This document shows positions 25,395 through 33,804 of a DNA stretch of 64,000 nt, piece by piece. Where the stretch lies: NCBI RefSeq assembly GCF_015773195.1, contig NZ_JADWYK010000019.1, forward strand, positions 19,530-83,529, in the 5' to 3' direction. Below the pieces are notes generated by a model, which had not been told where the DNA came from, did not search any database, and saw nothing but the letters and a program-made list of their open reading frames with translations. Each line of letters opens with the position of its first letter. Positions within the stretch are counted from its first letter, which is position 1. The position numbers and the translations under genes are program-made. The DNA comes from Hymenobacter guriensis (lineage in GTDB: Bacteria; Bacteroidota; Bacteroidia; Cytophagales; Hymenobacteraceae).

Positions 25395-27722
25395 TTAGGC
25401 CTCAGTTTTTGTCCCTGCTGCTAAGGTGTTTACATGTTTGGCCAAGGTTTCTTTCACCTCTTGGCGCACCCGCAGAAAGTTCTCCTGCACCGTGCGCGAA
25501 AGGGCGCTGGCCGGGTCTTCGCCGGGGCCGCCGAAGCTCACCATCTGGTGCAGGGGAAACCGCTCGGGCGTAACGTCGGCCCGGGCAATGGTGCCCTGGA
25601 AAAAGGTGCTGCCGGTTTCCACCGTCTGGCCGATAAACTCGCCCTGCTGCAGGCCGATGGTATCCTGCACCCGCACCAGGCTGCGCTCCTGGTAGCTGGT
25701 GCTCTGGTTGGTGGAGTTGTTGCGCGCCCCGCTGCCCTGGCTGGTACCGGTGCTCGTGCTTATCATCTGCTTGTCCTCTCGGCCCACCAGCTCGGAAATG
25801 AACTTGGCCGTTTCCAGCGAGTTCACCTTGCCGAAAAACTGGTTGTTGAGGTTGCTCACCATCACCTGCATCTTCTCCTTGCCGTAGGCGTCCGTCATCT
25901 GGCTCAGGTCCTGGGTCATGTACACCATCGCCACCTTGTTGCTGCGGGCCGTGGCCGGAATCACTTCCAGCCCCGGCACGTAGAGTGTCGCGGCCTCATC
26001 GAGAAACACGTAGCTGCGGTGCTTATTCTGCTGATTCATTAGCTTGAGCGCTACCGTAATCACGCAGCTGACCACCGGCGAAAACGTGTCCTTCAGCGTC
26101 GGGTCGTTGCCGATGCACAGCAGCTTGGGCCGCTGCTTATCGTTCAAATTGAGTGAAAAGCCCTCCCCGTTTGCCTCGTCCGGGGTCAGCACCCACACCA
26201 CCTCGGGGCTGTTAATCTTGGTCAGGTTCACCTGCAGCGTGCCCAGCACCGCGCCCACCTGCTTGTCGGCGCGGGTCTGCACCGCCGAGATGAGGCTGCG
26301 GGCTTGGTCGCCGCATTCCAAATCTGTTTCCAGCATACTCAGCACGTGGGTGTAGTCCTTGTACATGGCCGTGGCCACCACGTGCGGAATGGTGCAGTAC
26401 TGCGGGTAATGCTTCTTGTAAAACCAGATGATGCCGGTCAGGTAGGCCACGGAACTGGTATCGAAGAACTCCATCTTGCGGATGCTCGACGGGTTCAGGT
26501 TGTTGATGATGGCCTTGCTGTATTCCTCGGCGAAGGCCACCACCGGCATATCGGCCGGCCGCAGCGGGTTCACCCGCTCGCTGCGCGTCAGGTCCCGGAA
26601 GTTGATGATGTGCAGCTGCACGGGCGGTTCCGCCGCCGGCTGCGGCTCGGGCTTGCCGAACAGGCCCATCAGCCGGGCCTGCAGCCGGCCCTGAAAGCTG
26701 GCCGCGTAGCTGGCAGCCAACTGCTGCTCGCGCTCCTTGCGGCGCTCGGCCAGTACCAGAGCTTTCTGCATCGCCTCGGCCAGCACCGGAAACTTGAAGT
26801 CGTACACCAGCCCGGCGAAGTTCTGGTAGGCAAACTGCTCAATCAGCGGCTCCCCTATCGAGTAGGTCTTGCCCGCGCCCGCGCCGCCCAGCACCAGCGT
26901 GCCCCGGTACGGGTTGGCCACCGTAATCCAGCCCCCGTCCGCCGTGGGGAAGTGCACGGCATCGGGGCTTTTCACCTTCCGGCGCTCGGTGCTCAGCCCG
27001 AAAGCCGGCTTTTTAGTCATGGCCCACAGCAGCCCCACTACTCCCCCACTGCCCAGCACGGCCACGGCCGCTCCCGGATAGCCAAATTCGATAAAGCCCG
27101 GCGAGTAGTGGTGCATGTTCAGCAGGGTATAGCCCGCTACCAGGAATAAGGCTCCGCACAGGCCCGCCACGACGCGCACGGCCTGCCGGTTGATGACGTT
27201 GCGCCTGGCCTGCCCGGGCTTCGCCTGCGGGGCTTTCTGCACGAATACAAGCACCAGCCCGGCCAGCAGCAGCAGCGCCCGCAGGTACACCCCGGCCGGA
27301 CCGTAGAAGCGGGCAGCTTTTACCAGCAGCTTGCTCCCTATGCCGCTGCCGGCTTTGGCCAGCGCGTCGGTCCCGCCTTTGGCCTTATTCAGCGCTTGGT
27401 CGGTGGAGTGCGTTACGGCCCCCTCCCCTACCGCTGCCCCCTCCCCTACCGGCGGGCGGGCAGCAGCTTCGGCCTTGGCAATGCGGGCCTGGCGCTGCCG
27501 CTCGGCAATGCGCGCCGTGGTAGCCGCCAATCGCTCTTTGGGCGTCAGGCTGTCCGCTGGTATGCCGGCCGCCTGGATGAGCTGCGCCCGGCGGGCCTCG
27601 GCAATCTCGGGGCCGTGCAGGAGCACGTAGTAGTCGCCGCCGATAATGGCCAGCAGCAGCAGGACAACAAAGAGGCCCGCGCCCTGGGTACTGGCCGCTG
27701 GCCGAGGTGCTTGACTGGTCAT
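25395..27722 (-). CDS. Type IV coupling protein (VirD4/TraG family)
   Basis: 775 residues. N-terminal membrane helices (GLFVVLLLLAIIGGDYYVLL, then VYLRALLLLAGLVLVFVQ and two more to about residue 235). Walker A GAGAGKTYS lies near residue 280. Walker B in YVFLDEAATLYV lies near 571, and the C-terminal RecA-like fold includes VYMTQDLSQM. This hexameric ATPase recruits the relaxase-DNA complex to the transfer channel. A Gln/Ser-rich stretch near SQGSGARNNSTNQSTSYQ resembles the usual C-terminal low-complexity part. It follows the relaxase gene by 53 bp and precedes the VbhA/Fic pair. Confidence 0.93.
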   Translation of the reverse strand: MTSQAPRPAASTQGAGLFVVLLLLAIIGGDYYVLLHGPEIAEARRAQLIQAAGIPADSLTPKERLAATTARIAERQRQARIAKAEAAARPPVGEGAAVGEGAVTHSTDQALNKAKGGTDALAKAGSGIGSKLLVKAARFYGPAGVYLRALLLLAGLVLVFVQKAPQAKPGQARRNVINRQAVRVVAGLCGALFLVAGYTLLNMHHYSPGFIEFGYPGAAVAVLGSGGVVGLLWAMTKKPAFGLSTERRKVKSPDAVHFPTADGGWITVANPYRGTLVLGGAGAGKTYSIGEPLIEQFAYQNFAGLVYDFKFPVLAEAMQKALVLAERRKEREQQLAASYAASFQGRLQARLMGLFGKPEPQPAAEPPVQLHIINFRDLTRSERVNPLRPADMPVVAFAEEYSKAIINNLNPSSIRKMEFFDTSSVAYLTGIIWFYKKHYPQYCTIPHVVATAMYKDYTHVLSMLETDLECGDQARSLISAVQTRADKQVGAVLGTLQVNLTKINSPEVVWVLTPDEANGEGFSLNLNDKQRPKLLCIGNDPTLKDTFSPVVSCVITVALKLMNQQNKHRSYVFLDEAATLYVPGLEVIPATARSNKVAMVYMTQDLSQMTDAYGKEKMQVMVSNLNNQFFGKVNSLETAKFISELVGREDKQMISTSTGTSQGSGARNNSTNQSTSYQERSLVRVQDTIGLQQGEFIGQTVETGSTFFQGTIARADVTPERFPLHQMVSFGGPGEDPASALSRTVQENFLRVRQEVKETLAKHVNTLAAGTKTEA

Positions 27723-27775
27723 AGGCTTGAAAGCTGATTTAGATGGGTAGGATGATGATGGGGCGAGCGGGCACG

Positions 27776-28795
27776 CTACATTTCAATGTCCAGCTCTGCG
27801 CTGTTGCGGCCCCTTTTCTCGCTGAGGTGCTCGGTCTTTTCCTCGCGGCCCGTGTTGGAGCGCACCGCCTGCTGCACGGCGTGGAGCATGGTGCTGGCCG
27901 CGTGCTGCGGCTCCGGCCGCTCGCGGCCCGTGCTCAGCAGGTGGTAGGCGTTATCAATGGGCTGGCCCTGCTGCGCCCGCCGCTCGACGGTAGCCAGGGA
28001 GCGGTAAAACGTCTTGTCGTACTCGCGGCCCTGGGCAATCTGCTGGACCCGCAGCGGGTCCAGTCGCTCTTCCTTCAGCACGCGCAGGTTGAGGGCGGCC
28101 ACCCGCTCCCCAATCCTGACTGCGCGGCCGGCATCCCGGCTACCATCGCGCTGCTTGGGTCGCAGCTTTTCGTGGGCCTGAGCCGTGTAGCCAAACTGCT
28201 TCTCAAACTGCCGGCCGGCCGCTGCCTGCCACTGCATCAGGTCAAAGCGGCTGCGGCGGCCGCCGGGGTTCAGCGTGATTCTCTGCTGCGCGTCGCGGGC
28301 ACTCACGATGACGTGAATGTGCGTCTGCAGGCCCGGCCGCTGCTCGCCTATCTTGGCCTGGCCAGTGCTCACTTCCGGGTCGGTGCCCCGGTAGCTGCGC
28401 TGCTGGTGCAGCGTGGCTCCCCACACCAGGTCCTGGCTACCTAGCTCCCGCCCATCCTTCAGCCTGAAGTTGGCGGCGTACTGCGCCATCACCTGCCGGG
28501 TATAGTCTTTCAGCTTGGCCTCGTCGTTGCCGATGTGCGTCAGCTCGGCCTCGCTGGGGCTAATCACCAGGGAGTAGAATTTGGCTTCGCCGGCCCGCAG
28601 TCCCTTCACGTTAGAATCGATATTTTGCCCTACCTCGGCCGCGCTGAGGCCGTCGCTATCAGCCCCGAAAAACGTGGCTTCCTCCCCGTCCCGCCCGGTT
28701 TCCTGCTTCAGATAATTGAGCGTTTGCGCACTGCTTCCGCTGTTGCTGTAAGCCGCTTTCCCGTGCGTCGCGGGGTTGATTAGCTTGATATACAT
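27776..28795 (-). CDS. Relaxase, MobB-like (DUF5712 family)
   Basis: 339 residues. The HUH-type metal site is seen as THIHVIVSARD (residues about 155-165). The N-terminus starts MYIKLINPATHGKAAYSNSG and a candidate nicking Tyr lies within the first 35 residues. The C-terminal 130 residues are helical and charged, as expected for the part that meets the coupling protein. The enzyme would nick one strand at oriT and stay attached to the 5-prime end during transfer. It sits between the BfmA/BtgA-like gene and the coupling-protein gene, the usual order. Confidence 0.82.
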   Translation of the reverse strand: MYIKLINPATHGKAAYSNSGSSAQTLNYLKQETGRDGEEATFFGADSDGLSAAEVGQNIDSNVKGLRAGEAKFYSLVISPSEAELTHIGNDEAKLKDYTRQVMAQYAANFRLKDGRELGSQDLVWGATLHQQRSYRGTDPEVSTGQAKIGEQRPGLQTHIHVIVSARDAQQRITLNPGGRRSRFDLMQWQAAAGRQFEKQFGYTAQAHEKLRPKQRDGSRDAGRAVRIGERVAALNLRVLKEERLDPLRVQQIAQGREYDKTFYRSLATVERRAQQGQPIDNAYHLLSTGRERPEPQHAASTMLHAVQQAVRSNTGREEKTEHLSEKRGRNSAELDIEM

Positions 28796-28809
28796 CGGTG
28801 GCTCTGCGC

Positions 28810-29328
28810 TTAATTCTTGACTGCTTTTGCCACCGTATCGCCAGCATTTATTCTGCCTTTATCCGCTTGTTGAGCGTTAGCTATCGCCTCTTTCGCTTGC
28901 CGCTCAATCATGTCTTCGTTCTGCGCCCGCAGCTGCTTTAAGCCCTCCCGCTGCTCGTTTAACTGCGCCTCATTAAGGCCGCCTAGCTGCTGCGTCAGGT
29001 TGTTTACCAGGATTTCATTCATGCGCAGCACGCGCTCCAGCGTCACCCGACTACGAAGCATTTCCTCCAGTATTGGCAGCAGCAGACTACGCTCCTGCTC
29101 CTGCAGATACCCAAATACCCGGTCGCCGAGCTTCTTTACCTGCTGCATAATCAGCTGGCCTTCGCGGGCCACATCCTCCACGGGGTGCAGCCCGCGCTCC
29201 GCGAAGTAGCGCACGGCCGCTCCGGTGTAATCAGCCTGGCTTATCTGTAGCCGCTTGGCCTCTTTGCTCAGTAGAAAATGAGTGGCTGCAGGTACGTTGA
29301 CGCTCTTCGTAGCGGGGTTGGTTGGCAT
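28810..29328 (-). CDS. BfmA/BtgA-family mobilisation accessory protein
   Basis: 172 residues from MPTNPATKSVNVPAATHFLL. The N-terminal part contains SKEAKRLQISQADYTGAAVR, typical of the ribbon-helix-helix-like DNA-binding region of BfmA/BtgA proteins, followed by YFAERGLHP. The rest is a long coiled-coil helix region. It probably binds near oriT to help the relaxase. It is the first gene of the minus-strand mobilisation operon, next to the hairpin region at 29359-29472. A TTG start at 29340 is possible, but ATG at 29328 is preferred. Confidence 0.75.
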   Translation of the reverse strand: MPTNPATKSVNVPAATHFLLSKEAKRLQISQADYTGAAVRYFAERGLHPVEDVAREGQLIMQQVKKLGDRVFGYLQEQERSLLLPILEEMLRSRVTLERVLRMNEILVNNLTQQLGGLNEAQLNEQREGLKQLRAQNEDMIERQAKEAIANAQQADKGRINAGDTVAKAVKN

Positions 29329-29358
29329 AGGTAGAATCAATCTTCTGCCCGCCCTCTC

Positions 29359-29472
29359 TAGGTTATTTTTAACCTACAAATCAGTTAGTTATCTTAACAA
29401 ACCTATAGATTTAAGCTCTGCTTAAATCCAAGTATCACACTTACAGGTGCTTAGTACCCTGTATGTGATACT
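29359..29472. other. Cluster of three hairpins, candidate oriT
   Basis: Three inverted repeats stand in a row directly upstream of the mobilisation operon: TAGGTTA/TAACCTA (29359-29376, loop TTTT), GATTTAAGC/GCTTAAATC (29408-29428, loop TCT), and a long hairpin AGTATCACA/TGTGATACT (29431-29472), whose inner part adds ACAGG/CCTGT with a small bulge. Clustered hairpins beside the relaxase gene are typical of oriT. No nick-site consensus is known to me for this relaxase, so the exact nick position cannot be given. Confidence 0.45.
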
Positions 29473-29510
29473 CTTCTTGCTAAGACTACCTACACTACAT
29501 TCAAGAGGGA

Positions 29511-29540
29511 TTTCAGAATTATTTGAGAACTATTTCAGAA
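29511..29540. promoter_or_regulatory. Three 11-bp-spaced TTTCAGAA boxes
   Basis: TTTCAGAA at 29511, TTTGAGAA at 29522 and TTTCAGAA at 29533 are exactly 11 bp apart, about one helical turn. The same array lies at 41836-41898 before the tra operon. It is likely a regulator binding array at the border of the mobilisation and partition regions. Confidence 0.5.
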
Positions 29541-29740
29541 CTACGGGTACGTATTACGAGTGGCATTGGGTTAGCCTTTCTCTATTGTTACCCCGGCCTG
29601 CCGCTGTGTTCTGGCTTACTCCCACCGCAACTCCTCTCCTGCTCTTACCGCACTGCTTCGTCCTGCCTGCTGTGTATCTGGGCAACAGGTGTAGCTTCTA
29701 TCCTTTCCCGCGCTCATTAGCCCGCGAAGGTTTTTTGATA

Positions 29741-30104
29741 TCTACTACTACTTTACAACATTACTACTTTACGACTTTGCCCTGCACGCATCGACTGTTG
29801 TTGTCATTAAGCTCAGCATTGCCTGGCAGCATCAGCTTACTACTTTACGACATTACTACTTTACTACATTGACGAGTTTGCTCTGCCGACGTGTTACTAC
29901 TTTACTACAATGCGACTTTACTACACGCAGAATGTATGCGAGTGCTAATGTGGCATCTTTGAGTTTTTACAACATTACTACTTTACTACAATGCATTTTT
30001 ACTACTTGTAGCAAATACTACTTTGCAACTTATTGCTTTTACTACTTAGTCATTTTACGACTACACAACTTTGCGACAATGCGACTTTACTACTTTGCGA
30101 CATT
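29741..30104. repeat. Degenerate 8-bp tandem repeat region upstream of parA, candidate centromere or iteron-like region
   Basis: Units such as CTACTTTA, CGACATTA, CTACAATG, CGACTTTA, CAACATTA and CAACTTTG follow each other in 8-bp steps over many parts of this stretch, with a few interruptions. Clean runs are at about 29740-29775, 29837-29872, 29894-29926, 29965-29998 and 30061-30104. An 8-bp period does not keep a reading frame, so the stop-free stretches here are not real genes. The whole non-coding gap is 29329-30177. Its position just before ParA suggests a partition site (parS-like) or an origin; neither is proven. Confidence 0.5.
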
Positions 30105-30177
30105 TTCGCTTACATTTGCCTTCCCCGGGCCTGACCATCTGGGGCATCAGCGCTAGCTTACCTTAACCAGTAACCCC

Positions 30178-30957
30178 ATGTCAAAAGTCATCAGCTTTGC
30201 TACCCAAAAGGGGGGCTCGGGCAAGTCAACCCTGGCCCTCGTCCTCGCGGCTCCTCTGGCTATCGAGTACGGACTGAAAATCGCCATCCTGGATTGTGAC
30301 TACCAGCAGAGCATCGTCAAAACCCGCCAGCAGCTGGACGAGCCCAGCCTGGCTATCCTGCGTGAGTCAGACCCGGCGGCGGATTACCCCTACGACGTGT
30401 TTCCCATGTCGCTGAAGAGCATCTTTGACTTCATCGACAACCCGGAAAACGACTACGACCTTATCATCATCGACATTCCCGGCCGGGCCGACGGGGAAGA
30501 CGTTTTCAACGCCCTCACGGGTTGCGACGCGGTAATAGTGCCGCTGGTATCAGATTACCTGGACCGCGCCTCCACGGCCGAGTTTATGGGCATCCTGGAA
30601 GCGCTCAAGAAAGCAGCCGACAAGGCCGAGGTGGATTTCCAGTATTTCGGTCTCGCCACGAAGCGCATCAGCGGCCGCCGGGAGGAAAAGGAGATGGACG
30701 ACTACATTGACGAGCTGGGCCTCTCGCGCTTCCAGTCCTACCTCAGCCACCGCATGGTGTACAGCCGCGCCTCCACGCTGCACAGCCTGCTGACCCCGGC
30801 CTACCGCAACTACGCCGGAGGCACCAAGGATAGCTCAGAGGAAATCCGGCGCGTATGCGACGAGTTGATAGAAAAGCTGGACCTACCCCGCCGCAAAGCC
30901 GATGTCGGCGTTGAGTTGGAAGAAACGACCGATACCACCCCAACCGAAATTAAGTAA
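30178..30957 (+). CDS. ParA-family partition ATPase
   Basis: 259 residues with the deviant Walker A motif KGGSGKST (residues 11-18), a Walker A-prime region (AILDCDYQQSI), and Walker B LIIIDIPGRADG. It lacks an N-terminal DNA-binding extension, so it is the small ParA type, resembling TraA of Bacteroides conjugative elements. It would move or position the element within the cell together with the downstream protein. It starts right after the repeat region and overlaps the next start (TAATG). Confidence 0.9.
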   Translation: MSKVISFATQKGGSGKSTLALVLAAPLAIEYGLKIAILDCDYQQSIVKTRQQLDEPSLAILRESDPAADYPYDVFPMSLKSIFDFIDNPENDYDLIIIDIPGRADGEDVFNALTGCDAVIVPLVSDYLDRASTAEFMGILEALKKAADKAEVDFQYFGLATKRISGRREEKEMDDYIDELGLSRFQSYLSHRMVYSRASTLHSLLTPAYRNYAGGTKDSSEEIRRVCDELIEKLDLPRRKADVGVELEETTDTTPTEIK

Positions 30958-31493
30958 TGGCAAAGTCTCCCTTTGTAAAAGCGAAAATTGAAGGCCCCCG
31001 GAAGCGTATCCCGGTTGATGAGACCTTGCGCGCCGAAGCCCGCGCTGGGATGGGAGGGGAGCAAACCCGCCTGGAAGCCGAAGGCAAGGCAACTACCCCG
31101 GCTGCGACTGCCCCTGCAGAAGCGGTAGCGGCCCCAGTAGCGTCACCCGTGCCTGCGCCAACGCCCGAGCCGGTAACAACAGTTGAGCCCACGCCAGAGC
31201 CCGCGCCGGCTGCTGTTCAGCCGGTGGCGGAAGCCGCAGCTACTTCCGTGCCTGCGGCCCCGGTTGAGCGCCGTCCCCGTGGCCGCAAGCCGGCAGCAGC
31301 GGGCCCGGAGCCAACGGGTGAGTTGAAAGGGGTGAGGATTGCGGAATCTGTGTGGTCGGAAATTCGCAAGATTATCGTTCAGCTTCCTAAAGGGCCGGAT
31401 ATGCCGACAAATATTATCGGCTACCTGCACGCGGCCCACCGGCACTACGAGGCGCACCTGCGCAAGCAGGGCAAGCTCCCGCCAGTCAATTAG
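30957..31493 (+). CDS. TraB-like / DUF3408-like partner of ParA
   Basis: 178 residues. A basic N-terminus, a long Ala/Pro/Glu-rich linker (about 45-105), a Lys/Arg patch (ERRPRGRKPAAAG), and a compact C-terminal domain (GVRIAESVWSEIRKIIVQL, NIIGYLHAAHRHYEAHL) that resembles the end of DUF3408 proteins, encoded next to the ParA-like TraA in Bacteroides elements. A DNA-binding role on the upstream repeats is plausible. The start overlaps the parA stop, and a strong terminator follows. Confidence 0.55.
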   Translation: MAKSPFVKAKIEGPRKRIPVDETLRAEARAGMGGEQTRLEAEGKATTPAATAPAEAVAAPVASPVPAPTPEPVTTVEPTPEPAPAAVQPVAEAAATSVPAAPVERRPRGRKPAAAGPEPTGELKGVRIAESVWSEIRKIIVQLPKGPDMPTNIIGYLHAAHRHYEAHLRKQGKLPPVN

Positions 31494-31585
31494 CGCGCTA
31501 GGACTGGTTAAGGATGACCAGCCGGCTTGGTCACCGGACCTCGCTTATTCTAATAATGCCGCAGCACGTTTGCTGCTGATACGCC

Positions 31586-31626
31586 AACCAAGGGCAGCTC
31601 CTAGTAGGGCTGCCCTTGGTTTTTTG
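31586..31626 (+). terminator. Strong intrinsic terminator of the parA operon
   Basis: A 13-bp perfect stem, AACCAAGGGCAGC (31586-31598) with GCTGCCCTTGGTT (31609-31621), a 10-base loop and a T-run (31620-31625). It lies about 90 bp after the TraB-like gene and may also serve the minus-strand genes that end near 31681. Confidence 0.85.
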
Positions 31627-31680
31627 GGCAGTGGGGAAGAAACAGTTAACGCGAACCAGCAATTTTCCTGCTGGAAAGTG

Positions 31681-32049
31681 CTAAGCCGCCGTATCCTTCT
31701 GCGGCCGGGTACTGACGCGGGGGCCATTCCAGTCCTGCAAAGTCGTTGTGAGTCGGTCAGCCACGATGGCCAGTCGTTCGGGAGTTGCTGGCATATCATC
31801 GCCAGCCAGCGGCAGAATCCAGATGTGCGAGCTTCCACAGCCAATCTGGTAGCCCGGCCCCATCAATTCCCGCACAGCCGGGGCGAGGTCACGCAAATCC
31901 GCCTGATGCGTGTGATGCTGCACGTACTGGCGAAGCTTTGCCAGCCGGATTCTTTCGGCTTTGTCACGCGGCTTTTGCTCAATGACCAGATACGCTTCCT
32001 GCGCGGGCAAGCCCGTGGTACTCGGGTAGGATTGAGGGGGACGATTCAT
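31681..32049 (-). CDS. Hypothetical protein
   Basis: 122 residues starting MNRPPQSYPSTTGLPAQEAY. The core has EAYLVIEQKPRDKAERIRLA and a beta-rich GYQIGCGSSHIWILPLAGDD. No family recognised. It is the last of four minus-strand genes downstream of ardC, about 63 bp from the next. Confidence 0.5.
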   Translation of the reverse strand: MNRPPQSYPSTTGLPAQEAYLVIEQKPRDKAERIRLAKLRQYVQHHTHQADLRDLAPAVRELMGPGYQIGCGSSHIWILPLAGDDMPATPERLAIVADRLTTTLQDWNGPRVSTRPQKDTAA

Positions 32050-32112
32050 AAAGCAAGGGGCAAGGTGAGAAGTTGGCCGACTGCGGACGGTCCGGTGGGG
32101 GAGGGGAGGGGG

Positions 32113-32343
32113 CTATTGTTGAAAAAGCAGGTCGGCCGGGGCTACCCGGTGCCACTGCCCGGTCTGCAGGTAGCGAACCTGAAACTGGCCCCGCCGGGTC
32201 CGGGCCTGGCTCACGCGGTACGCCGCCGGCGCTGACACAGCCTCAATGGCGGCGGCGCGGTGAAATACCGACCAGCAATTGTTGGCAAGGGCCTGCTGCA
32301 CGTCACGGGTAACGTGCCTGATGGTGGTTAGGGGACTGCTCAT
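32113..32343 (-). CDS. Hypothetical protein (76 residues)
   Basis: Starts MSSPLTTIRHVTRDVQQALA. Has a basic beta-rich half (RTRRGQFQVRYLQTGQWHRV). Only 8 bp separate it from the upstream gene, which supports co-transcription and a real gene. Family unknown. Confidence 0.5.
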   Translation of the reverse strand: MSSPLTTIRHVTRDVQQALANNCWSVFHRAAAIEAVSAPAAYRVSQARTRRGQFQVRYLQTGQWHRVAPADLLFQQ

Positions 32344-32351
32344 GTCTGGGG

Positions 32352-32639
32352 TTATAGTGCTAGCTGAAACTGCCCGCCGTGCTGCTTGCTTGTGCGGCGC
32401 AGGCCTTCGCAGGCAATGGGTCGAACTGCCCGCACCAGCTTCAGAAGGGAGTCGTAGGCGGCTGACGTGTCAATCTCCAGCCCCAGCCGCTCGGCAACCT
32501 CCTCGGCGAGCACTTCGCTGTTAATGCCTTTATTCAACTGCCGCATCAGGTTTTCTACGTCGGCAACGGCGGCAATCACCCGGCTGCGGTACTCGTTCCA
32601 GGCTGGGCTCTGGATGGTGGGGGCTTCACTGGCTTTCAT
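32352..32639 (-). CDS. Hypothetical helical protein
   Basis: 95 residues from MKASEAPTIQSPAWNEYRSR. Mostly helical: VIAAVADVENLMRQLNKGIN and LLKLVRAVRPIACEGLRR. The upstream leader contains the telomere-like hexamer run at 32646-32687. A TTG start inside that run is possible but unlikely. Family unknown. Confidence 0.5.
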   Translation of the reverse strand: MKASEAPTIQSPAWNEYRSRVIAAVADVENLMRQLNKGINSEVLAEEVAERLGLEIDTSAAYDSLLKLVRAVRPIACEGLRRTSKQHGGQFQLAL

Positions 32640-32645
32640 AAGCAG

Positions 32646-32687
32646 GCTAGAGTTAGAGTTAGGGCTAGGATTAGGGCTAGGGCTAGC
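32646..32687. repeat. Telomere-like hexamer run (about seven units)
   Basis: Units GCTAGA, GTTAGA, GTTAGG, GCTAGG, ATTAGG, GCTAGG, GCTAGC follow directly, a degenerate NYTAGR series, between ardC and the next minus-strand gene. It is followed by a small GCCGCT/AGCGGC hairpin (32686-32701). This is probably simple-sequence expansion in a leader or intergenic spacer. Confidence 0.55.
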
Positions 32688-32718
32688 CGCTCGCAAGCGG
32701 CCAGCCCCGCCCGGCGGG

Positions 32719-33741
32719 CTATGCGAGCTGCAGCCAGCTTAGCTCGGCGGCCATAAACTCGCGGTCGATGTCGTCGAGCACCGCAGCCGGCGCGCTGGCA
32801 ACCGGCGCGGCTGCCGGGGCCTGCACCTCATCGGCCTCGCCCTCCGGCTCCGCTGTCGTCCCTAGTATCGTTTCAGCGGCGCGCTGGGCTTTGCTGGCGG
32901 CCTGTACCACAAGCTTCTTGTCGTTCTTTAACCGCTCCAGCCAGTTCTGAATGTAGGCCACGGCGTTTTCTTCGGTCTGCTCGGTCGCAATGCCGGCCGC
33001 CGCGCTCAGAAAGGATGCGCCCATTTCAGCGGTCATTTCCTCGCGGGCGTAGCTGCTGCTCTGCTTGCCCTCGCCGGCGGTCAGGTCGGCCCGGTCGAGG
33101 CGGCTCTGGTGGCCGGTGCTGTGCGTCAGCTCGTGAAACAGGGTCTGATAGTAGCCCTCCGACGTGGTGAAGGTTTCCGGCTTGGGCATGTTCACAAAGT
33201 CCAGCGCCGGCGAATAGTAGGCCCGCTGGTGCAGGTGCTGAATGGCGGGCTTGCCGTCCCACGCCTCCACGATGCCTTCGGCCACTTCGCTGGGGGTGAA
33301 CTCCTGCTTGGCTACCTCGGGCAGATTGAACTCGATGCCCTCAATGTCTTCCACTGAAAACACGGTGTAATACTTCAGGAAGGGCATTTTCTCTTCTTTG
33401 CCGGTCTCCTTGTTCTCGCGCTTGCTGATGTTGTAGTACACCACCTGATGGCCTTTGGCCCCTTTTCTCACGTTGCCGCCCAGCGCCAGCGCCTGCTTGA
33501 ACGTCATGAAGAAGGGGAGGGCCCCGCTGAAATGCAGCAGAAACAGGTTGATTCCGCTGTACACGCGGCCGGTGGCGTAATTGCGGGGGAGGCCATACAC
33601 CGCGTTCCACGGCTTGCGCCACGGAATGATACCGCCTTCCAGCGCCGAAATAATCCGGTCCGTCACAATCTGGTACACGTCGGGCCGGGTTGCGGCTGCT
33701 TTGGTGGCTTTCTTGGCGGCGGGCTTGCTGGTCTTTTTCAT
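32719..33741 (-). CDS. ardC: ArdC-like anti-restriction protein (ssDNA-binding/metallopeptidase)
   Basis: About 340 residues from MKKTSKPAAKKATKAAATRP. An N-terminal ssDNA-binding region (VYQIVTDRIISALEGGIIPW, PWNAVYGLPRNYATGRVYSG) precedes a zincin domain with the HExxH motif in LFHELTHSTGH and a downstream Glu-rich helix EEMTAEMGASF. The C-terminal tail is Ala/Pro-rich. ArdC proteins bind single-stranded DNA and protect incoming DNA from restriction. It is first in a minus-strand group and has a paired operator 64 bp upstream (33805-33841), so it may be controlled together with the other operator-linked genes. Confidence 0.88.
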   Translation of the reverse strand: MKKTSKPAAKKATKAAATRPDVYQIVTDRIISALEGGIIPWRKPWNAVYGLPRNYATGRVYSGINLFLLHFSGALPFFMTFKQALALGGNVRKGAKGHQVVYYNISKRENKETGKEEKMPFLKYYTVFSVEDIEGIEFNLPEVAKQEFTPSEVAEGIVEAWDGKPAIQHLHQRAYYSPALDFVNMPKPETFTTSEGYYQTLFHELTHSTGHQSRLDRADLTAGEGKQSSSYAREEMTAEMGASFLSAAAGIATEQTEENAVAYIQNWLERLKNDKKLVVQAASKAQRAAETILGTTAEPEGEADEVQAPAAAPVASAPAAVLDDIDREFMAAELSWLQLA

Positions 33742-33804
33742 GGCTAAAAGGCTGTTATTCCGTTCGTTTGTTATACTTATTAAACGGCAGCAACGCGCAA
33801 TTAG

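Noticed and set aside
29741..30104. CRISPR array
   Set aside because: Units are 8 bp, degenerate and have no spacers; no cas genes are present in the window.
29447..30156. Two long stop-free plus-strand frames within the repeat region before parA
   Set aside because: Their translations are Leu/Tyr/Phe/Thr strings produced by the 8-bp repeat; the repeat period breaks the frame and no start, signal or domain is convincing.
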